From assembly GCA_013368375.1 (NCBI GenBank), contig JAACJP010000018.1, positions 558,001-622,000 of the forward strand: DNA of 64,000 nucleotides, given 5' to 3'. The DNA is from Tricholomella constricta. Its lineage: Eukaryota; Basidiomycota; Agaricomycetes; Agaricales; Lyophyllaceae. Positions 11,736 to 23,465 of the stretch are shown here, one piece after another. A model generated the notes under the pieces. It was given only the letters and a program-made list of their open reading frames with translations. It did no database searches and was not told the DNA's origin. Position numbers and translations under genes: made by a program. The first letter of the stretch is position 1. Each line of letters starts with the position of its first letter.

Positions 11736-12896
11736 AAGGGCCTCCACGTACGTATGCCGATAGAAGGTGACAACTAAGGCGAACGTACATTGTGGGCCCC
11801 ATCCAGGTGGCCGGTGAACGCGTCGCCGTTCGTCACACCACTGAGGTTGTTTGGCCGCGAGCTATGTCCTTGCGGTCCGATGGCGGTAAAACGGGGTCTA
11901 CCCAGTGTTACGCCAGTATACGCCACTAATCCTTGTGCTCGCTCGCGCGCTTGACTATCGGAGTCCTGTCCAATTCAAAAAGGCAGATTGCCTTCAAAGC
12001 CACAAGGACACATGTCCACATAGACGTACGTGAGTCACCGCAGCAGTTAACGTTCGGCCGACTGTCCAGGAACCCTGAGGAGGCCTTGCCAGAAATAGAA
12101 CGTGCAGACCCACAACGCGCAGCTCGTATTATTGTTTGCCCTGACCCAAAATTCTTTATCTTCTCCCCACAACGTATGTTCGCGGGAACGCGTTCGGATC
12201 TAACCTACATGTACTCGAGTGCAGCTCATTGGGCGGCCCATTAACGTGCGTACGTTACTTAGACTACCGTGACGCACACAACAATATTTGTATGAGGTAT
12301 AGTATATGGTAGGTTCAAAGACAAGTGACCTTGAGTTCGGTTTACGGACATAGGCCTCCACTGTCCCATCCATCATAAATCGTAGAAGTTGTGAAGCAAG
12401 CGTACTCGGGTCCTGTTGTGTGGTTCGTTCGTCAAAAGTGATCAGTCTTCCGTCCTCCAAATCTTTCTTCTTCTGCTCAAGTAAGTATGCCCAGATGAAT
12501 CTACTGATTTATCCATTCCACATCACATCAAACTACTTTGAATTAATACCTCCGAGTCCTCGCGCTCTCCCGCGCGCGAGCCGCCTAATTTAAAGGACAA
12601 CGGACAATAAGGTATCACGCCATGCATCGTTACCGTTACGTTCTATTTCTAGAATACAGAGCACTTATAGCCCTAATATGCAATACGAGCAAAGCAATCC
12701 ATCCTCCGTCTGATAAATGCACGGCGCCCACACTCACCCATACATCACATATATATAATATATAATATATTATACATATACATCCGTCGATGTGGCGTAC
12801 GCGAAAAGGGCACGAATCGGAATTTTTGCAAATCACGATGCTGGGTTACAACGCTGTCAATGTCGTCTAATCAATTAGCGGTCGCCTGGTCGTCGT

Positions 12897-12919
12897 GGGG
12901 GGGGGGGGGGGGGGGGGGG
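12897..12919 (+). repeat. Poly-G tract (23 G)
   Basis: An uninterrupted run of 23 guanines. Such tracts can form G-quadruplexes and are unstable in length; they also confuse base calling. Confidence 0.9.
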
Positions 12920-13136
12920 CGCTCACTCATTTTATTGCCGCTGTCTGAAACCCCCGAACTTTGGACCTCGCGTTTAGCGTTTTTAAATTCAGGGTGGGGT
13001 CCACGCGACGGCGTATTTTTATGTACATACACGATATGTCCTTACATGTCCGATCGCGCGCCATTGTCCCTCGTTGCGGCGCCGGCGGCGGTGTAACCAT
13101 GCACTTGAAACGCGCCCCCAAATTGTTCGAAAGTAG

Positions 13137-13156
13137 AAAAAAAAAAAAAAAAAAAA
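13137..13156 (+). repeat. Poly-A tract (20 A)
   Basis: An uninterrupted run of 20 adenines. No upstream coding sequence suggests a retrocopy tail. Confidence 0.85.
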
Positions 13157-13985
13157 GGAAGGAAATTTTTGTCAAGGTTGACGCAGACATATTTAATTTG
13201 CAGCGCAAATCGGTTCGCCACTACAGACGTCTAATAACAGATTTTATGTATATACATATACATGCAGAAAGAGCCGAAGCACGATTCAGAAGATTGGAGC
13301 AATTTAGCAAAGATTCGATAAATTCCATCCGAGCAGCAGTGGAGCTCTGCTTACTGCGTTCGCGTTCTGATGAGCTACAGTAGTGGATGGAGCCTCTGGA
13401 CCCCCCCCAAAACCACGGTTTTGTTGTGTGAACTCCTGAACTGCATATAGAGACCGCCTTTATTAATCGGAGTGGCCATAATCCAAACGTGATTCTCGCC
13501 GTGAACGGTGGAATGGGGGGTTTGAGGCACTTTTTTGAACATTGAGGGACGCCACCGGAGAAATTCAGGGCCAGGCTTTGACACGCCGACGGTCGGAGTC
13601 GGACTCGTCGCCAGACGATGGAGACGGAGATCGGCGACGAGAACGAAAAAAGAAGATGATTTATCTTTGATTGCGGTAGAAATACAGTGGCCGGTGGATA
13701 AGGGACAAGGAGGGAGCTCGAGGGCGGAACGGATGCAGCAGCAGCGGTGGTACGTACATATGGCACAACGCATGATGTGGAAAAAAATGGAATCCAAAAA
13801 TGGTGGGCAAGGAAGGAGGGAAAATGGTCCGTGAATACGGCGTCGTCCGGATCTATGGGGTGTAGGGGATGGAGGATGTGCGACGGGTAGATGGATGTGC
13901 GTGTGCGTGGAGGGGGCGCGGAAGGATTAGAGGCATCGCGCATGCAGGAAATAATTCAAGTAAAGATATAAAAAGGGGGGGGTAT

Positions 13986-15306
13986 TTATGACGATTCAAT
14001 CATGACTTTAAGAACCATTCTCCCTTCCTCGTCCTGCCCGCGGGCGAGAAGGTTAAAGGCGCGCTGGGCGTCTTTGAGTGGAAAACGGTGTGTGATGAGT
14101 TTCTCGACGTTTTTGAGCTTCCCTGAAGACAGCAGGGCCAGGGCCGCCGGGTAGGTGTTGGCATAACGGAACGAGCCCTGGATGTCGACTTCCCGTAGCG
14201 CGGCGGTAGAGAGGGGTAAAATGACGTTGCGTGTGCCCATCCCGATGAGCATGACCTTGCCCCCGGAAATCGCGGTCTGTGACGCGAGGTGTCCATCAGT
14301 AAACCGAGTAATAGAGGGCACCACGTTACGCGGGTACCAAAGAATGGGAGGGGCACGTACATGAACGGACATTTGGATGACGGGCTCGGCGCCTGTACAT
14401 TCAAAGACGACGTCGAAACCGGCCGTAGCGCCAAACTCCGCTAATGCCGCCTGGGAGTTCTCTTTGGCGCGACGAAGCTGCTCATCGGTGGTTTTGGCCT
14501 TGTCGACGGGTGGCAGGCAGAATGTTTGAGACGCAAAGCCATTGTTGCGGGCGAAGTCTAACCGCGTTTGGTTAATATCGATTGCCACTACTCGTGAAGC
14601 ACCCAAGGATTGTGCGACGGCACACGCAAGGAGACCGATGGCACCAACACCGTAGACGAGCACTGTTTGTCCAGAAGTGAGATTGGCACGTCGGGAAGCG
14701 TGGATGAGGACGGAGAGTGGTTCAGCGAGTGCTGCTTGCTCGAAACTGCACTTGTCGGGCAGACTGCGAGACAACGCGAATATTTAGTGTCAAATGGGAC
14801 TACAACGTTATACATGGACCTACGGATGGAGGACAAAAGCAGGATGATTCATGCGGCCCTGAAGGGTACCATCTGCATGAGGGAAAACGGCAGCACTGCT
14901 GCAGAAGCGCATGCCCTTGCAAAGATTGTACCGGCCCTTTGTGCAGAAGTCACAGGTTCTGCAATAGACACCTGCCTCGATAGCCACGCGCTGGCCTGGC
15001 ACAAGGTGCGTGACGCCAGGGCCGACAGCGGTGACGACACCGGCTGCTTCATGGCCGAGAACTAGCGGTGCTTGGATAGCAAAGTCACCATTGCGTCCGT
15101 GCATGTAGTAGTGCACTAGATAAAGATGAGAATTGCAAAGATGAGGTTTCTACTTACTCACAGTCACTACCGCAGAGACCGGTGGAGGCGACAGCAACTT
15201 GGGCCTGACCTTGGGACGGAGGCCAGACAGAGCGGTCGTCGATGCGAAGGTCTTTTGGGCCGTAGAGGACGGCGACGTTGTGGGAAGGGAGAGCAACAGG
15301 CGACAT
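13986..15306 (-). CDS. Zinc-dependent medium-chain polyol dehydrogenase (sorbitol/xylitol type)
   Basis: Four exons, 15306-15162, 15115-14824, 14763-14361 and 14276-13986, close in phase to about 376 residues. Visible motifs: the catalytic-zinc cysteine in STGLCGSDLHYYMHG; GHEAAGVV; the four structural-zinc cysteines in YCRTCDFCTKGRYNLC; ALAEPLSV; the Rossmann motif VYGVGAIGLLACAVA; and VVAIDINQTRLDFA, whose Asp suggests NAD preference. The C-terminal part IDIQGSFRYANTYPAAL matches sorbitol/xylitol/L-arabitol dehydrogenases. It would oxidise a polyol to a ketose, or the reverse. Insertion-like residues between DINQTRLDFA and the GFDVVFECTGAEP motif are in the range seen in fungal members. It is head-to-head with a sugar-acid-type SDR, so a joint role in catabolism is plausible. 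The exact substrate cannot be told from sequence. Confidence 0.87.
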
Positions 15307-15664
15307 GGCAGTCGAGCAAGGGGTGGAATGAAAGGAAGTCGTGCATAGCGTAGCTTTTTAAATGGAGGATTTCGATATTGACTGTCGTGTGTGGTTTGAG
15401 ACAGGAGATCGAGAGCGGACCGACCCTCCGGACAGCTCTTCGAGAGCGCGTGACCAAGACCCTGGACTTGGCTCAATGTGACACTGTCACTATCTTCCCC
15501 TTTTGGCCCAGATCTGAGTGTCATCTTTCTTTACCGCACATCTCGGTCGTCCGGCGCGTTCGACCGATGCGGGGAAGATCGTCCAAGGCGCCTACTTAAG
15601 TATCTCCCCGACGCGTTTATTAAATAAAGCCTCCATTTCTGCCGAATCGTACTCTTTAAATTCC
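15307..15664. promoter_or_regulatory. Shared 358-bp divergent promoter
   Basis: The start codons of the polyol dehydrogenase (-) and the KduD-like SDR (+) are 358 bp apart, with no other gene between. That space must hold both promoters. I could not assign a specific factor-binding site. Confidence 0.55.
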
Positions 15665-16976
15665 ATGGATCCTACTCCCTCCATTTCCGCTCCCAGTCTC
15701 TTCTCTCTCGCCGGCCAGAATGTCCTCATTACCGGTGCAACGCGGGGTACGAACTACTCCTTCATCCCAATTTGGCTCTGCTGTGCGACTTGTGACCGTT
15801 TTCGGACTTCATTGATCCTCCGCAATACGTCTTCAATACGTTAATCACCCCTCTTGTCTTTCAGGTATCGGGGCTGCTTGTGCACTCGCCCTGGCCGAGG
15901 CAGGTGCCTCCGTTTGTCTCGTCCAACGCAACACCCCCGAGGGTTCCCAGCCGAACCACGAATCCCTGAATACCATCCGTGCGACCGGCGTTAAAGCCGA
16001 AGTCGTGTACTGTGATCTCGACAACACGGAGGCGGTCAAGGGCCTTTTCCAGAAAGCTCTCGATGTAATGAACGGCCAAATTCACGTCCTCGTCAACTGC
16101 GCGGGCATCCAGCGGAGATCACCGAGCGTCGATTTCCCCGAGAGCGATTGGGACGACGTACGTGCGATTTCCGCTCACACAAACGCGCCTACCTCCGACT
16201 CACTTACATCTGCCCATTTTACAGGTCCTTAACGTGAATCTAAAGTCCGTATGGCTGCTATGTCAGGCCGCCGGCCGCCACATGGTGCCCCTCCGCCGCG
16301 GCAAGATCATCAACTTTTGCTCCCTGCTCACCTTCCAGGGCGGGCTCACCGTCCCTGCGTACGCCTCTGCCAAGGGCGCCCTCGGCCAGCTCACCAAGGC
16401 CCTCAGCAACGAATGGAGCCAGCACAACGTTCAGGTCAACGGCATCTGCCCCGGATACATCGCTACAGACATGTAAGTAGCAGCCACCCCATCTCCCGTG
16501 GGTCACGCCCTCATCGCCCTTCTCCCGGTCTGTACCCGAGCTCGCCCGTGTGTACTTGTCTCCTTCCTCTTCTCTCGCACGCACGCACGCATGCACGCTC
16601 GCGCTCCTCCCTTCCCACGTCCATTCCCGCGTCCCCGCTAACCAACTGCCCCCCTCTTCTTCTTCTTCTTCTTCTTCTTCTCCCTTTCCCAGGAACGAGC
16701 GCCTCCTCGCCGACCCAGTGCGCCTGCGCCAGATCTCTGAAAGGATACCAGCCGGGCGCTGGGGCGACCCCAAGGATTTTGCCGGCCCAGTCGTCTTCCT
16801 CGCCAGTAGTGCGAGCCAATACGTCTGCGGCGAGCTGCTCCTCGTCGACGGGGTGAGTTTCTTCTTTCTTCCGCTTCTCTTCCCCCCCCGCTATTGAAGG
16901 CACACGCACACATCTCGGACCGGAGAAATGGTACTCATGCTTTACTGTCCGCGCACAGGGCTGGATGGGCCGGTGA
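15665..16976 (+). CDS. SDR dehydrogenase, 2-deoxy-D-gluconate 3-dehydrogenase (KduD)-like
   Basis: Five exons, 15665-15746, 15865-16157, 16225-16472, 16693-16852 and 16959-16976, close in phase to about 266 residues. Short-chain dehydrogenase motifs are in order: nucleotide-binding TGATRGIG, VNCAG in place of NNAG, the catalytic serine in [13 protein letters not shown], catalytic YASAKGA, and PGYIATDMN. The segment [22 protein letters not shown] and the terminus ELLLVDGGWMGR are typical of KduD-type enzymes. These oxidise 2-deoxy- or 2-keto-3-deoxy-gluconate with NAD. The third intron (16473-16692) holds a (TCT)n pyrimidine tract just before its acceptor. Its divergent neighbour suggests co-regulation in sugar or pectin breakdown, which is inference. 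Confidence 0.88.
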
Positions 16977-17795
16977 TTGGCAGGATCAATGCGTTTTTTG
17001 ACTTTGGTTGTTATGTAGTGCGTCACCAGTACACATAAGCTTGAGCTTAATACGAGCTTGACATTGACATTCCATTGCATTCGCATCTCATCAATCGTTT
17101 TTTTTTGTCCTCGACCTCTGCAGTGCTGCTGCAATCTAATAATAATTACACGTACTCGAAAGATCGATCTGCTGTGCTGTGTGATCCAGACGCCGTCCGA
17201 AGATCTAACATGACTATATATGACATCCGTATCCGCAATCACGACGGTCACGGTAGTAGTACCTTTTAGTGGCACTCCGGACTCGCGGATATTCCAAGCC
17301 CGATGACGCAGTCCCACTAAATGAATCATAAAATTTCTTATGTACATACTTACCGGAACGACGCGCCGCTGAAAATGCAGCGGCGTGGATAAGGCGATCT
17401 TGTTGAAACTCGTGCGCCCGCTCACTCGGCACAACGATCCGACTCCTTCAAAATGCAAAATGCACATGCATCGCTTGGCATCTTATCAGATATCATTACA
17501 CCTACCTCGGAATCAGTGCGACCAATTGCAACCAGCGCTCGATACTGAACCGAGCGCCCATCTGAATCCTAATACATATGCAAACCTTACTTACTTACTT
17601 TGTCACTATGTATGTATGTAGTAGGGCTGCGGGACGATAAATCCCGGCTTCCAGTTCCAGTTCCAGTTCCTTTCTCTTGTGAAGCATGCCATGCATCGTC
17701 GGGTCACGGTCTCCGGGCCTCGTTATCGTATCGTATCGTACTTACAAATTAAAGTGCGCAATGCAATGCAATGCGCAGTGGCAATCTCCGGGCAC

Positions 17796-17797
<2 letters not shown>

Positions 17798-17827
<30 letters not shown>
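17798..17827 (+). repeat. (GGCA)n microsatellite
   Basis: At least seven copies of the GGCA/CAGG tetranucleotide, read directly. Confidence 0.85.
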
Positions 17828-18088
17828 CGGCGCTTACTCGTACTGTAACTTCTTCCTTCTCAGTTGAATTCTGCATCAGTCCATCACGCTCTGATATGGA
17901 CGCTACCACACCATACCGCGAGTTGAGGTCTCGCCTCGCTTCGTCTCTTACCGGTGTGTCCGCTCCTCAAGCCGGGCCGTAGAAGCAGGAAGTAGGAAAT
18001 AGGACCCCGAGGCTCGAGCTCGAGCAGCAGGATTCAGAGCCCAAACGATCGAAAACCGGTCCGAATTGTTACACTTGTAACCTCCGCG

Positions 18089-18122
18089 GCCCATCCATCC
18101 ATCCATCCATCCATCCATCCAT
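18089..18122 (+). repeat. (CCAT)n microsatellite
   Basis: About eight copies of CCAT/ATCC, read directly. Confidence 0.85.
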
Positions 18123-18177
18123 GCACTGTTTCATGCACATGCACATGGCCAAACACTTACTTACTTCCCCAAGTCAT

Positions 18178-18249
18178 CCATATCCATATCCAAATCCAAA
18201 TCCAAATCCATCCTTGGGGCCAAACCCCAAACCCAAACCCAAACCCAAA
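18178..18249 (+). repeat. Hexanucleotide arrays, CCAAAT-like and AAACCC
   Basis: Adjacent runs of CCATAT/CCAAAT units followed by AAACCC units (about four to five copies). The latter resembles a telomere-like motif but is short and internal. Confidence 0.7.
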
Positions 18250-18540
18250 GAAGAACGTTTGAGAATGAGGCAAGGCCAAGGCTAGCGCTATATACTATAT
18301 ACTATATATCGCAAGTTGTAAGGTGTAAGGTGTCCGTGCGTCCCCGCCGTGCCGTGAGCCACATTCGCCAGACCCAGACCGCAAAAACCCGAGATCGCAT
18401 CTCGCCAGCATCGACCTCTGAATTTTTCGTTCCTTCCTCCTCTTCCTCCTTCGCGAAGGTGGAGAGAGAGGGGGGGGGCATGCGGGTGACGGTGCTAAAC
18501 ACGGATACGGATACAGGACCAGGACACTTAGCGCTTAGCA

Positions 18541-18576
18541 GTGAGGAGTGAGGAGTGAGGAGTGAGGAGCGAGGAG
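18541..18576 (+). repeat. GAGGAGT heptamer array
   Basis: About five tandem copies of a GTGAGGA/GAGGAGT unit, the last ones degenerate. Confidence 0.75.
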
Positions 18577-19020
18577 TGGCACGGGGGAAGGGGGAAAGCA
18601 TATCTGATCACGATCAGAATCGCAGCATTGGGAACTCTTGGGAGTTGAGTCTAAGAGTAAAGGAGCGCCGGGCCGCAGGTCCTCGTACGCACTACGCACG
18701 CACTGCTTGTCGCTGGTCGCAGACGGCACCTGGTCACTTGGTGTAAAGGTTCAAGTTCGTTCGGGAGTGCGTGTAGAGCTGTCATAGATCAGGCGCGTCA
18801 TTATCATCAGGATCACCAGCCCGGACGGGGAGGAAGAGGCACGGGTACGTATGCGGAGACGTGCGCCGCGCCTGTTCGAATTCAAAGGCACCTGTGTATT
18901 TTCTGCATAAACATGCCGTCCTGGATGCATATCCGAAGAAACGCCTGCGAAGATTGTAGATCGTCCTGCAGATGATGATGGGGTGGAGTCAAGGAGGGTC
19001 GAGAAGCGCGTGAGCAGTCG

Positions 19021-19068
19021 ACCCCCACACCCACACCCACACCCACGCCCACGCCCACGCCCACGCAG
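19021..19068 (+). repeat. CCCACA/CCCACG hexamer array
   Basis: About seven copies of a CCCACA unit grading into CCCACG, followed by an AGAGAG tract. Confidence 0.8.
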
Positions 19069-19476
19069 CTGCCACACACAGAGAGAGAGAAAAGTCCGGC
19101 TTACGGAGAAACGGAAGACACCCAATACGTCCGCGCGGGGTACGTTGACAGTACTGATACCGAGAGCCGTCAGCCACAAAGGTCAGGCTCAGGCTTAGGC
19201 TCAGCTCAAAGGGGGTAAGACCAGGCCTAGTCAAAACAAAAAAAGTTTGCGTGGCGTGGCGTGTTGCGTGTTGCGGGTGGTTCTGTGTCCCACTGCCTAG
19301 GCAGCGTGAGTGAGTTCCACCGGGGCCACGGGCCCGCTATGTAACAGGTCGAAGAATCAAGCCCACCAGATTGGTGCGCGGCGCGACCTATGTATGATCC
19401 GCCCTTCGCCTGATTCAGAAACCCGGGTGTGCTATAATTGGAACCTGGGGAACGACCTGCAGAGCGCCGGAGATTC

Positions 19477-19592
19477 GGGGGGGGGGGGGGGGCGCAGATT
19501 ACTGGTTTCCGTGTGGTTTGAAGAAGTTCTTCAGCATTGATGGTGATGTGAAGTAGGGTGTATGGCTTGACGGAGGGGTCGGGGGGGGGGGG
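19477..19592 (+). repeat. Two poly-G tracts
   Basis: G16 at 19477-19492 and G12 at about 19581-19592, about 90 bp apart. Confidence 0.8.
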
Positions 19593-19989
19593 AGCGGACC
19601 TAGCGAGTCATCATGAGTAGAGTTGACCAGCGATTGGGTCCACGAGGGCATCATCGAAGCTTGCAGGATAAGGCTCGGTTCCTTGGTTTCAGAGAAAGCC
19701 CGTCCCATGCTCCTAATGACGCGGTAATGAGCGTGGAGTGTATAAGGCGATCGTCTGAGCCTGAAGAAGGTATGCGTTCCGTGTGAGCCTTCCAAGTCAA
19801 GACAGGCGTTTTACGTTTTCCCTCTCTGCGTTCTGGGGCTGTTGTAGGGTGCGGAATGATCCGATGGCCGGATGAGCGGTGGAGACGGGCGCTGCAGGGT
19901 TTCTGGAATGTGTTACTTTGAAGATAGTAAGATGACTTCGATTGGGCCATGTGATCGTTGTTGGTGAGTCTACTGAACAATGAACAATG

Positions 19990-21083
19990 ATTAATGAACA
20001 TTCTATCAGACGATGTTGACTTGGGCCGGTTTTCTCGTCGTTGACTTGGAAGTTAAGCTTTGCTTGCGTGAAAGCGGGGCGCGTCGTGTGACCCATGCGT
20101 GAGATGTTTGCCCGGAAGCATGGGGCGAAAAAGTCGTTTCATGGCTCAGCGATGCACAGAAGTCCCTGTAGGTAACGGTTGTGATTGTCCAGAGCCACTG
20201 GAACTGGGAGCCAGACAGTTTGGGGCCTCGAGCTTCGAGGACCTAGAACCAATTAGCAGCCAAACTTTCGGCCGAGTTTGAGTGTTCGTTTGAAATGCAG
20301 AGTAGGTTTGGAAAACGTACGATACGAAAATAGGAGGCCAAGTAAGCATCACACAACCTGGAGTCATCCTTGAGTCATCCTCTCTTTCAGGAGTATACAA
20401 CGAATTTGACTTGAAGACGAGAGGCAGAAACCATTGGGGATCACGATCGTACTGAGTAGATGCATACTCAGGAGAAAATCACCGCTCACTAAGATTGGAA
20501 GTGAGTGTTAGAGATTGTGGATCACAGCCTGCGCTGTCTGAGGCGCCTCCGTTGGGTCTTGGGAGCGCAGAGAGCCTTTGCCACGTGGTTCACGTGGCTG
20601 TTTTTTTTCTTGTCCCGATCATTGTCATCAAGTGTCCTCAAAATGTTGACTGTGGGGGCGGAGCCAAGCTCGCTGACCGCTTTTACAGCGAGCATTGCTT
20701 TCCATCTAAATCCTCTCGAATATGCAGTTGGGTATCCTAACTAAAGAGCTGATTAAAATCACGACGCTGAATGTTTGTCAAACTCGAAACATGCAGTGAT
20801 CCCCTTGGGGACATTAGCGGACCAATCATGGGCCTCGTAATGTTTGCAGCCGATTCGTCAGCTCACCGCGTAGGCAACAAGCATCGTTCAGAGCAGTCAC
20901 TGTGATTTCACTTTGCGACTTTTCGGCGTTCCGTGCGCCCAACATCAGAGATGAAGATGGCCGCATCGGCATGGCCCAACACGTTCTCAGAATCAGGGTC
21001 CAGGACGACCATCTGAGGCAACGATCCAAGCCAACTAGCACTTGGATCCGGATTAAAAGGCCCCCCAAATTTAAACATGGATC
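19990..21083 (-). pseudogene. Possible remnant of an unidentified minus-strand gene
   Basis: Three minus-strand open stretches have protein-like composition: an ATG frame from about 21077 (MFKFGGPFNPDPSASW...VVLDPDSENVLGHADAA), a frame at about 20750-20530 (FRWKAMLAVKAVSELGSAP) and a frame at about 20245-19990 (LSGSQFQWLWTITTVTYRDF). Plausible splice sites lie between the first two. No family is recognised and no complete gene can be assembled, so this may be a decayed gene or chance. Confidence 0.15.
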
Positions 21084-21186
21084 CCCAAGGTATATATATA
21101 TATATAATGGTTGACATGCACACTAAACATTCATCTCTCTTTCCCTTTCCCTCCCCAGGCCTCTCTGATACCCCCCTCTTATAATA

Positions 21187-23465
21187 ATGACTATAGTTCT
21201 TACTCCCTACTGGTCCAATGGTGTTCAGAAGCTGAAAGTCGCTCCCCAGCGTACGTATTGAACAACCGCTCCTCACCGCTCCCCCCGTTTACACGCGTTT
21301 TTTTCGCAGCACCGCCAAAGCCAAAACACGGCTTGACGCCGCCTGTTCTTGATGACAAAATTCATGCCATGCGCTGCCTCAACCAGCTGCGTTCAAAGGA
21401 CAAGAACATCGAGAAATACATTTACTTGTCGATGCTCAAGGAGCAGGACCCTTCGATGTTTTACAAGCTCTGCCTTCAGTACATGCCCGAGTTCACCCCC
21501 ATCATCTACACTCCGACTGTCGGGGATGCTTGCCTGCAGTACTCCCATATTTACCGGCGTCCAGAAGGCTTGGTATGTTTAACATCTCTTTTGCGCCTCC
21601 CTCCATCTGACGTTGCCTTCGCAGTTCATTTCGATCAAGGACAAAGGCAAGATTCGCAGTGGTAAGCATTTCTCCCGTATTCGTCGCGTCTCTATTCCTG
21701 ATTCCTTGCTCGATAGTCATCAGGAACTGGCCAAAGCTCGATGAAGCCCGGATTAGTGTCGTAACCGATGGTAAGTGATACTCATCGAATCTACTCGGCA
21801 ATTCACCTCTTCTGTGCAGGTTCACGCATTCTGGGGTTGGGTGATCTCGGTGTCAACGGCATGCCTATTTCTATCGGTAAACTCTCTTTGTATATCGCCG
21901 GTGCAGGGTAAGAATATATATCCTCGTCATTCAAGCATTACCTGACCCCAGTTGTTTCAAAGAATTCGTCCCTCCTCCACCATTCCCATCTGTCTCGACC
22001 TCGGAACCAACAATCAGAAGTTCTTGGATGATCCTCTGTATCTCGGTCTCCGGAAGGAGAGGCTCACTGGTCCTGAAATGACCGAGTTCATGGACGAATT
22101 CATGCACGAGATGTCCGTAGCATTCCCCAAGCTCCTGGTCCAATTCGAGGTTCGTATTCCATCTACATAATATCGTCAAGTACCACAGCTAATCAAATTG
22201 ATCGCTAGGACTTTTCCACTGACAACGCCTTTTTGTATCTTGACCGATATCGCAACAAGTATCCCGTCTTCAATGACGACATCCAGGGAACTGGCGCCGT
22301 CGTTCTCTCTGGCCTTATCAACGCCGCAAGGCTGTCGTCCGCTGCCTCGGGTCAACCCATCACCTCGCATCGCATTCTGTTCTTCGGAGCAGGCTCTGCT
22401 GGTGTTGGTGTGGCTATGCAGCTCATGAGCTTCTTCACGCTCAACGGGCTCTCGAAGGACGAGGCTCGTGAGCGTATCTGGCTCATTGATTCACAGGGCC
22501 TCGTGTTCGATGATCGCGGTCCCATGGCAGAACACAAGAAGTGTCAGTCCGAGTTCCTGAAACTGTCGCAGCCCCATGGAGCTCACACATGCTATTACAG
22601 TCTTCTCGCGCAAGGATTACAGTGGTCCTCCCATCACCGACATTCTCGATATCATAGAGCACGTCAAGCCTACAGCCCTCCTTGGCCTGTCCACCATCTC
22701 GGTAAGCGTTGTTATTCCTTGTCCTGACCTTTCCTGAAATGTTGCGTTGTCCTCCACAGAATGCCTTCACCGCCGACGTCATTCAAGCCATGGCGGCGCT
22801 CAACCCTCGCCCCATCATCTTCCCCTTGTCCAACCCCGTCCGCTTGTCCGAATGCTCATTTGACGACGCAGTCAAACACACCAACGGCCAGGTCCTCTTC
22901 GCCTCTGGATCGCCCTTCCCTGCTGTCGACTACAACGGCGTCACGCTGTATCCTGGCCAGGGCAATAACATGTACATCTTCCCCGGTGAGTTGTCCTGAT
23001 GACCTTGGGTCTGAGAGCCTAACCAATGACCGCTGCGTTACCTAGGTCTGGGGCTGGGAGCGATCCTTGCAAGGGCTACGTCTGTGACTGATTCGATGGT
23101 CGAGGCTTCTTCGCTTGGCCTTGCCGGTGCCTTGACGGAGGAAGAGCATTCTATGGGACTCTTGTATCCCCAGGTCGAACGCAGTATGTCGCTTCGCCAC
23201 ATTTCTTTCACACACACGCACTGAGTATTGGTTTGCTTTTGATGTTAGTTCGGGAAATCAGCGCGCATATCGCGAAGGAGGTCATCCGTGCTGCTCAGAA
23301 GGCTGTAAGTCTCCCATCCATAATCTTCTTTCCCTTCACCGCTGTCTGTGTACAGGGGCTCATTCGGGATCGGGATTATAGAATGTGGATCGCTCGACTG
23401 AGCTGCGGTCTTTGAACGATGGGGAGCTGCTCAAGCTCGTCAACAGCAAGATGTGGAACCCTTAG
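21187..23465 (+). CDS. NAD(P)-dependent malic enzyme
   Basis: A multi-exon gene. I placed exons at 21187-21250, 21310-21572, 21625-21661, 21717-21770 and 21820-21907, with later exons continuing to the TAG at 23463-23465. Motifs in order: [17 protein letters not shown] with the catalytic tyrosine; [24 protein letters not shown]; the metal-binding acidic pair at [22 protein letters not shown]; the dinucleotide motif [49 protein letters not shown]; and [14 protein letters not shown]. It decarboxylates malate to pyruvate with reduction of NAD(P). The N-terminus ([12 protein letters not shown]) lacks an obvious mitochondrial presequence, so a cytosolic form is likely. [10 protein letters not shown] differs from the common FEDFGNHNAF form. 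The last residues are SKMWNP. Confidence 0.9.

Larger units (their letters stand above)
11466..13985. other. Intergenic, about 2.5 kb, no supported gene
   Basis: The region begins with the 3' flank of the peptidase. A 50-codon plus-strand ORF at 11583-11735 (MANLDLGSVDISEIDVLFPS...) has gene-like composition but no recognised family. From 12.7 kb the sequence turns low-complexity, with an AT tract (about 12750-12786), a G23 run, an A20 run and scattered purine-rich patches. Frames at 12200-12460 and 13221-13943 look like chance translations. Confidence 0.45.
16977..21186. other. 4.2-kb microsatellite-rich gene desert
   Basis: No gene is supported. The stretch from 17.5 to 19.6 kb contains many short tandem arrays of different units, listed separately. 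Between 19.99 and 21.08 kb some minus-strand frames look mildly protein-like, also listed separately. The last about 100 bp are the malic enzyme 5' region with a TA repeat at about 21091-21106. Confidence 0.5.

Noticed and set aside
16511..17467. 318-codon minus-strand ORF
   Set aside because: Runs through intron and exon of the SDR gene on the other strand and through a pyrimidine tract; composition is chance-like.
18222..18249. AAACCC array as a telomere
   Set aside because: Only four to five copies, internal, and flanked by other unrelated microsatellites.
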